From Neorhizobium populisoli (GTDB taxonomy: Bacteria; Pseudomonadota; Alphaproteobacteria; Rhizobiales; Rhizobiaceae), in the NCBI RefSeq assembly GCF_019430945.1, contig NZ_JAHYCB010000012.1, forward strand, positions 1 through 64,000: a stretch of 64,000 nt of DNA, written 5' to 3'. Made by a program: the position numbers and the translations under genes. Under the pieces are notes generated by a model that did no database searches, had not been told where the DNA came from, and saw only the letters and a program-made list of their open reading frames with translations. This document shows positions 59,453 through 64,000 of the stretch, piece after piece; the stretch's first letter is position 1; every line of letters begins with the position of its first letter.

Positions 59453-60656
59453 ATCCGGAAGCAGAGCAGGCAAGGCGCCCCTTTCCAGCGAGCTCGTCCA
59501 GGATTGCGGCGGCTTCATACGGCAGATCGCGCTATCGATTCCTGAGGCGTTTTTCGATGAGGCGAGTACCGGCGGATGGTTCCGGCCGCTTGTGCCAATC
59601 GGGAATCTGATTGTCTCGTTGCCTTCAGATATCGAGGTGCTGCTTCTGGTCGATGATGCTGTTCTTCCTAAGGCGAAAGCATGGGCGCACGGATTGCAAG
59701 CCAGGTGTAGGATTGCTTTCGTTCCCGTGCCGGCAGGTTCAATCGGCAGCCCTTGGATACAGGATGCGTTTCTTGTCCGAACAGGCGAGGAAACGGATTT
59801 TGAAATCCTTTCGTCCGAGGGGTCTGGTCTCGCCGCGTGTATCGCGGGCTTCTTGCAAGTGCCGCTATATTCTCTGCCAGTCCTCCCGCCGGGAGGAAAT
59901 CAACTGGTTGGTCAGGATTTTCGGCTGATTGGTCGTTCTGAGATAAGATCGAGATATCAGGGGGCTTCGCCCCCCGCAACAACGGTTGCCGGCGCCGTCA
60001 AAGCACTGGAGGAGCTAGACAGACGACCGGTCAGCATCTTCGGATATCGGGCCGAAGATCTGTTGCAGGCACAAAGGCCTTCAGTACCGCGGAAGATATT
60101 GCGCACCGATGCAGCGGAGATCGAAGGGGGTGGAATCCGCTCCACGGGATCCGAAAGCCTTCTTCATGGAGGCCATCAGTTCGGCTTTCATGTCGATCAG
60201 TTCGTTTCCGTCACCGGCTTGAAACGCAATGATCGACCGCTTTTGCTGGTCGGTGATCCCACTACGGCGGGCGAGCCGGAAACCCCTTTGATTGAAAACG
60301 CCCGTCGCTGCCTCGATGCCAGCGCCGCCGCGCTGGTTCTTCGAGGGTTCGAGGTTATGCGCAATCCGGTTCCCTACGCTCTTGCGCCCGACAGCGGCAA
60401 ACGTCTGCCAAGGCTCTACAACAATCTCATCCTTGAAAATCAGGTTCGTTCAGGGCGTGAAAGGCCATTGGCATGGCTGGCGCAATTCGGTGATGTCGAG
60501 CCGTCGCTGCAAGCGTTTGACCGAAATAATATCGAAATCTGGGGAGCGCTCGGGTTTGAAGTTCTTCCAGTTTATGGCTGGAGCTATTTCGCAAGCAGGA
60601 ACGGCGCGCTTCGCTGCATTTCGAAAATTCTGCAACGCAGCAAGGTTTTAGTTTGA
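59445..60656 (+). CDS. Pentein-like protein resembling agmatine/arginine deiminases
   Basis: The 403-residue protein has no close relative that I recall, but its motifs fit the guanidine-modifying (pentein) superfamily in order: PWIQD (Asp107, as in WxRD of agmatine deiminase), PGGNQLVGQDFRLIG (149-163, as in GGN-x-L), HGGHQFGFHVDQF with the H249-x-D251 pair, RLYNNLILEN, and a last-segment Cys391 in NGALRCISK, as in HC(I/L)T of the family. If active it could hydrolyse or transfer at a guanidino group, for example citrullinate a peptide arginine. It overlaps tfuA by eight bases and ends the operon. Confidence 0.62.
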   Translation: MVESGSRAGKAPLSSELVQDCGGFIRQIALSIPEAFFDEASTGGWFRPLVPIGNLIVSLPSDIEVLLLVDDAVLPKAKAWAHGLQARCRIAFVPVPAGSIGSPWIQDAFLVRTGEETDFEILSSEGSGLAACIAGFLQVPLYSLPVLPPGGNQLVGQDFRLIGRSEIRSRYQGASPPATTVAGAVKALEELDRRPVSIFGYRAEDLLQAQRPSVPRKILRTDAAEIEGGGIRSTGSESLLHGGHQFGFHVDQFVSVTGLKRNDRPLLLVGDPTTAGEPETPLIENARRCLDASAAALVLRGFEVMRNPVPYALAPDSGKRLPRLYNNLILENQVRSGRERPLAWLAQFGDVEPSLQAFDRNNIEIWGALGFEVLPVYGWSYFASRNGALRCISKILQRSKVLV

Positions 60657-60719
60657 AAAATTCAAGTTTTAGCGATTGGTTATCGGAAATTCTTCAATGA
60701 CTTACAGCAAAGGATTGTA

Positions 60720-60748
60720 TTGCCGTGATGTGCTCTCGCACATATAGT
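60720..60748 (+). promoter_or_regulatory. Promoter of the XRE regulator gene
   Basis: TTGCCG (60720-60725) and TATAGT (60743-60748) with a 17-base spacer, 44 bases before ATG 60792. No heptamer repeat is present here. Confidence 0.65.
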
Positions 60749-60791
60749 GTTGACTTGGGTCCCGATGCCCGGGTGTGAGGGGAATACTCGA

Positions 60792-61214
60792 ATGCAAAGC
60801 AAAGCGCCGAATTCAGTCGATGTTCACGTCGGTTCGCAAATAAGATTTCGCAGGCGTTCCTTAAAGATTACCCAAACAACACTGGCGACCGGGTTAGGAA
60901 TAACATTTCAGCAGGTGCAGAAATACGAGAAGGGAGCCAATCGTGTCGGTGCTTCGCGGCTCCAGGCAATCGCCGATATTCTCGGCGTAGAGGTTGCATT
61001 CTTTTTTAATAATGTCACAGACGATAGTTTACCAATGCCGCATGCGGAAAAGACGGAGAGTATTATGCTCCGTACTTTCCTTAGTTCCATGGAGGGCTTC
61101 GCTCTCAATCAAGCCTTTTTCAACATCAAGAGCCCGTTGACGCGTCAGCGGATTGTTTCGCTGGTAAAGTCTCTGGCGGACCGACCGCGGGATGAAGAGG
61201 CAAAGATCGACTGA
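60792..61214 (+). CDS. XRE-family regulator (PraR/PhrR-like)
   Basis: The 140-residue protein has the helix-turn-helix pattern of Rhizobiaceae PraR-type regulators: VDVHVGSQIRFRRRSLKITQ, ITFQQVQKYEKGANRVGASR, LQAIADILGVEVAFFF. The C-terminal half is less conserved (FALNQAFFNIKSPLTRQRIV). AGGGGAA precedes ATG 60792. PraR represses quorum sensing and biofilm genes in rhizobia; a similar role is possible but this looks like a diverged accessory copy. Confidence 0.8.
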   Translation: MQSKAPNSVDVHVGSQIRFRRRSLKITQTTLATGLGITFQQVQKYEKGANRVGASRLQAIADILGVEVAFFFNNVTDDSLPMPHAEKTESIMLRTFLSSMEGFALNQAFFNIKSPLTRQRIVSLVKSLADRPRDEEAKID

Positions 61215-61229
61215 CCTTATCTGAGCCGC

Positions 61230-61257
61230 GTGACGCTGCCGTGACGCATCTTATGAT
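61230..61257 (+). promoter_or_regulatory. Promoter with heptamer direct repeat, site C
   Basis: GTGACGC-TGCC-GTGACGC (61230-61247) followed by four bases and a good -10 TATGAT (61252-61257), 50 bases before a small gene. Both heptamers are identical to those of sites A and B. Confidence 0.7.
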
Positions 61258-61306
61258 GCAAAGATATGACCTGAACCGTTTTCAGGTCGGGCAGCGCGAG
61301 GTTCCT

Positions 61307-61534
61307 ATGACCGAATTGACAGCAGAAACCAAAGACGATGCCGAAGAAATGCTGGCTCTGGGGCGTATGGTCTCATTTGCGTGCCAGCGTGCTCAGTCGA
61401 TGAAGCTGGAATTTTCCACCTATTGCTTGGAGCTGGCACTCACGTCCCTGATGCAGGATATGGTCAAGGCTGGCGTATCTCTGTCCACGAACGTACCTCA
61501 GACAAGCCTCAGCGGCCAAAACGGCCTGCATTGA
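61307..61534 (+). CDS. Uncharacterised 75-residue protein downstream of site C
   Basis: ATG 61307 with GAGG seven bases upstream gives a 75-residue product: an acidic start (TELTAETKDDAEEMLALGRM), a helical middle with two cysteines (VSFACQRAQSMKLEFSTYCL), and a Ser/Thr/Asn-rich end (STNVPQTSLSGQNGLH). It is not a typical RiPP precursor but is the right size, is small and helical, and lies behind a repeat-bearing promoter of the YcaO-TfuA region. Longer starts overlap the repeat. Confidence 0.6.
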   Translation: MTELTAETKDDAEEMLALGRMVSFACQRAQSMKLEFSTYCLELALTSLMQDMVKAGVSLSTNVPQTSLSGQNGLH

Positions 61535-62364
61535 GTTAATGGCAAAGCGAATTTGCAGGGCGTGCTTTGCATGCTCTTGGACTTGCTCGTCGCCTGCTGA
61601 CCGGAGTTGATGAAGCCATCTGAATCTATGTCTCGTGCCGGGAAGCCTAGGCGAATACTCACCATGCGCCGCAGAGGCACCGTCGTTCTAAATCACGATA
61701 TCAAGCCCATAATCTCGCCTAAAACGGCGGAGGTCGACTTCGGAGAAGGGGCATTCGGCACCATGGCTCACCAAAAAGTTGGCGAGAACTGAAATCGCCG
61801 CGCCGGCCACGTCGTTATTCGAAATCCCCACACCCCAAGGGAGTCCAGCAAAAAGGTTGGCGCGTTGCGCGGAGAATCGTGCCAACCAGGTCCCTGCGGA
61901 CCTGCGCGAGATCGACGGCACAAAAGCCGAATTGAAGGTATTTTCGGCAGGCCGATATGCCGCAGGACATGAGCCGCGACCAATGCTCTTCACGCCTTGA
62001 TCCACCGTATTTTCAGGCTTCCGAAAGCCATGACCGTGATGAAAAGGCTCGTCATCCGCTCCGCGCATGAGCGGACCAGTCATCTGTTTTCGAGATGACT
62101 TCAAACAATCTATGTATTTGTCTTCGGGTAAAAAGCCGCCTAGTCATTGTCATACATCGGACAGAGGACGAAGCGACGGCACAAAGGCCACCTGCTTCAA
62201 GCGCCGGTGATCGGGAGGACTGCAACATATCGAAGCTCGTGTGCGGCGGATGCTAATCCGGCCGGGTGCGGAGCTTTGCCGAAATCCTGACAACCGATTT
62301 TCACGCGCTTCCGCACTTGCGGCGGCGGCGCGCACCATTCTCGCATGGGAGAGGGAGCATAAGC
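61535..62364. other. 830-bp interval with one doubtful gene
   Basis: The interval between the 75-residue gene and the monooxygenase has lower coding quality. The only long frame worth keeping is the minus-strand 61688-62104. No tRNA, clear terminator or transposase sequence is seen. The last 90 bases before 62365 carry the ribosome binding site of the monooxygenase gene. Confidence 0.4.
61688..62104 (-). CDS. Possible uncharacterised 138-residue protein or remnant
   Basis: The frame reads like protein in its second half (TWLARFSAQRANLFAGLPWG, SNNDVAGAAISVLANFLVSH, CPFSEVDLRRFRRDYGLDIV), but the first half (HHGHGFRKPENTVDQGVKSI) is unconvincing, no ribosome binding site is clear, and third-position GC is lower than in neighbouring genes. 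It may be the end of a disrupted gene. Confidence 0.25.
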   Translation of the reverse strand: MKSSRKQMTGPLMRGADDEPFHHGHGFRKPENTVDQGVKSIGRGSCPAAYRPAENTFNSAFVPSISRRSAGTWLARFSAQRANLFAGLPWGVGISNNDVAGAAISVLANFLVSHGAECPFSEVDLRRFRRDYGLDIVI

Positions 62365-63618
62365 ATGGAAGTGACGATTGTAGGTGGAGGCATTGGCGGT
62401 CTGACGCTGGCGCTCATGCTCCACGAAAAGGGAATTGCCTCGCGCATTTACGAGGCGGCTCCTGAGTTGAAGGCGCTTGGTGTCGGCATCAACCTCCTGC
62501 CGCATGCCTCCCGCGAAATGTGCAAGCTTGGTCTTGAAGAGGCGCTGGCCAAGGTGGCGATCACCACCAAGGAATCCGGCTTCTACAACCGCTACGGCCA
62601 GCACATCTTCACCGAGCCGACCGGCCGTTATGCCGAATACGACTGGCCGCAGTTCTCGATCCACCGTGGCGATCTGCATATGGTTCTGGTCGAAGCGTTC
62701 AAGGCCCGTTGCGGCGCCGATCGCCTGATGACCGGCTGGTCCTGCACCGGCTTCGAGCAGGACGATGCTGCCGTGACCCTGCATTTCGTCGATCCGCGTG
62801 ACGGCTCGGCGCGTCCTTCGGTCAAGGCCGAAATGGTCGTCAGCGCCGAAGGCATTCACTCGAAGATCCGCAAGCAGCTTTACCCGAACGAAGGCCCGCC
62901 GCGTTATTCCGGCATCAACATGTGGCGCGGCGTCACCAAGTGGAAGCCGTTCCTGACCGGCGCCAGCATGGTGCGCATCGGCTGGCTGAACACGGCCAAG
63001 GTGCTGATCTACCCGATCCGCGACAATATCGACGGTGAAGGCAACCAGCTGATCAACTGGGTCGTCGACATCGCCACCGAGAACTACAAGTCGCAGCGCG
63101 ATTGGAACAAGCCGGGCCGCATCGAAGACTTCTTCGACGTCGTCAAGGACTGGAAGTTCGACTGGCTGGATTGCCCGGCACTATTCAAGGCGGCCGACGC
63201 GATCCTCGAATATCCGATGGTGGACCAGGATCCGCTCGACCAGTGGACCTTCGGCCGCGTGACGTTGCTCGGCGACGCCGCTCACCCGATGTATCCGCGT
63301 GGCGCCAATGGTTCGGCTCAGGCGATCCTCGATTGCCGTGCGCTGACCGATGCACTCGTTAAGGAAGGCGATCCGATCAAGGCCATGCATGCCTATGAAG
63401 CGGTGCGCCGTCCGGCCACCGCACAGGTCGTGCTTACCAACCGCAAGAACCCGCCGGATGCCATCCTGCGCGAAGTCTTCGAGCGTACCGGCGACAAGCC
63501 GTTCGACGACATCAACAAGGTGATTAGCCACGAGGACCTCGAGAAGCTATCCACCAGCTACCAGAAGATTGCAGGTTACCATAAGGAAAACCTCGCGATG
63601 TCGCCGGCCGGGGCCTAA
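62365..63618 (+). CDS. FAD-dependent aromatic-type monooxygenase
   Basis: The 417-residue class A flavoprotein has the N-terminal dinucleotide motif VGGGIGG (6-12), the DG-type loop (VVSAEGIHSKIRKQL) and the second FAD motif VTLLGDAAHPMYPRGANGSA near residue 300. Relatives hydroxylate salicylate, 3-hydroxybenzoate or similar rings with NAD(P)H. GGGAG precedes ATG 62365. An ABC permease starts 40 bases later, so a degradation-plus-uptake operon probably continues beyond the window. Confidence 0.87.
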   Translation: MEVTIVGGGIGGLTLALMLHEKGIASRIYEAAPELKALGVGINLLPHASREMCKLGLEEALAKVAITTKESGFYNRYGQHIFTEPTGRYAEYDWPQFSIHRGDLHMVLVEAFKARCGADRLMTGWSCTGFEQDDAAVTLHFVDPRDGSARPSVKAEMVVSAEGIHSKIRKQLYPNEGPPRYSGINMWRGVTKWKPFLTGASMVRIGWLNTAKVLIYPIRDNIDGEGNQLINWVVDIATENYKSQRDWNKPGRIEDFFDVVKDWKFDWLDCPALFKAADAILEYPMVDQDPLDQWTFGRVTLLGDAAHPMYPRGANGSAQAILDCRALTDALVKEGDPIKAMHAYEAVRRPATAQVVLTNRKNPPDAILREVFERTGDKPFDDINKVISHEDLEKLSTSYQKIAGYHKENLAMSPAGA

Positions 63619-63657
63619 ACCCCGGCAAGCCGGCAGCATTTCGTTCGGGAGGTCGGG

Positions 63658-64000
63658 ATGTCGTTACAGGAAAGCAGTTACGCAAAATCGGTCGAAAAGC
63701 CGAGCTTCTTCGGCCGTATTCGGGCCGAGTGGTTGATCATTGGCGCCGCGGTGCTGATCGTCGGCTGGCTTGCGCTGGTGCCGTTGGTCTTCCTTTTGTG
63801 GCAGAGTTTCATGACGCCTGCCGCAGGCGATGTTCCGGCCGTCTTCACGTTCGGAAACTATATCCATGCGCTGACGGACAGCACCATCCTGCCGCTGTTC
63901 CGCAATTCGGTCGTGTTCGCCACCGGCACGTCCTGCCTTGCGCTGGTCATCGGCACGTTGTTCGCCTGGCTCAACGAGCGAACGAACACGCCGTTCAAGA
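63658..64000 (+). CDS. ABC transporter permease, N-terminal part (runs off the window)
   Basis: From ATG 63658 (GGGAGG upstream) 114 codons are visible: a hydrophilic start, a helix (LIIGAAVLIVGWLALVPLVF), a periplasmic loop with FGNYIHALTDSTILPLFRNS and a second helix (LALVIGTLFAWLNERTNTPF). The layout matches Fe3+/thiamine/spermidine-type permeases with two fused halves. Substrate unknown; the gene continues past 64000. Confidence 0.8.
   Translation, partial: MSLQESSYAKSVEKPSFFGRIRAEWLIIGAAVLIVGWLALVPLVFLLWQSFMTPAAGDVPAVFTFGNYIHALTDSTILPLFRNSVVFATGTSCLALVIGTLFAWLNERTNTPFK

Noticed and set aside
1-64000. tRNA, rRNA genes and CRISPR arrays
   Set aside because: No cloverleaf-like, rRNA-like or regularly spaced repeat sequence was seen on reading the window; the only regular repeats are the heptamer pairs and the RIME-like inverted repeat.

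Overview
The window looks like an accessory, transport-rich part of a Rhizobiaceae genome (Rhizobium, Agrobacterium or Neorhizobium type), perhaps a secondary replicon. The evidence is the high GC content, the crowded ABC and tripartite tricarboxylate (TTT) uptake operons each with its own LysR, LacI or GntR regulator, a RIME-like intergenic repeat, a PraR/PhrR-type XRE regulator and a TfuA-YcaO locus. There are no rRNA, tRNA, replication or core housekeeping genes and no CRISPR array. The genus assignment is inference.

Layout: 1-3660 (minus strand) is a decayed chaperone-usher pilus operon. Its first SCPU-domain subunit is intact, the chaperone and usher carry frameshifts and the usher has lost an internal segment, and a second SCPU gene is cut by the end of an IS110/IS1111 element at the window edge. 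3906-4940 holds a DEDDh exonuclease and a DoxX remnant. 5120-7727 is modABC (molybdate uptake). 7746-10447 is a LysR regulator divergent from a PAT-type acetyltransferase and an MFS exporter. 10507-17190 is a LacI regulator, a perfect 20-bp operator, and an amino-acid-type ABC transporter with two dehydrogenases and a ferredoxin-like-fold protein.

17460-30272 is a carboxylate uptake and catabolism block: two GntR regulators sharing an operator-like element, a complete TTT transporter, two MmgE/PrpD proteins, an SDR lacking its catalytic residues, a paired short-chain CHR transporter, a decarboxylating dehydrogenase and an orphan TTT binding protein with a LysR partner. 30300-37149 is a Ugp-like ABC transporter, a LacI-HTH/PfkB-kinase fusion protein and an EEP-family phosphodiesterase; near-identical 13-bp palindromes in front of both flanking transcription units suggest one self-contained regulon. 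37311-43925 is an oligopeptide-type ABC operon ending in an aspartase/fumarase-superfamily lyase. 43983-45900 has two LysR genes. 46126-53643 is a CUT1 sugar operon with a Gfo/Idh/MocA dehydrogenase, a YvcK/CofD-like protein and a left-handed beta-helix protein.

53667-61534 is the most unusual part. A SARP-type regulator with TolB-like and TPR regions heads a tight operon of an unknown 143-residue protein, a YcaO cyclodehydratase-like protein, TfuA and a protein with agmatine/arginine deiminase-like (pentein) motifs. Around it are heptamer direct repeats (GTGACGC-N4-GTGACGC and relatives, 11-bp period), the geometry known for SARP operators, in front of small flanking genes. I infer a SARP-controlled peptide or protein modification system whose substrate is unknown. 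The window ends with an FAD monooxygenase and the start of an ABC permease.

A recurring architectural feature is a perfect 10-12 bp hairpin directly after the solute-binding-protein gene in four transport operons, which would favour more binding protein than membrane components.
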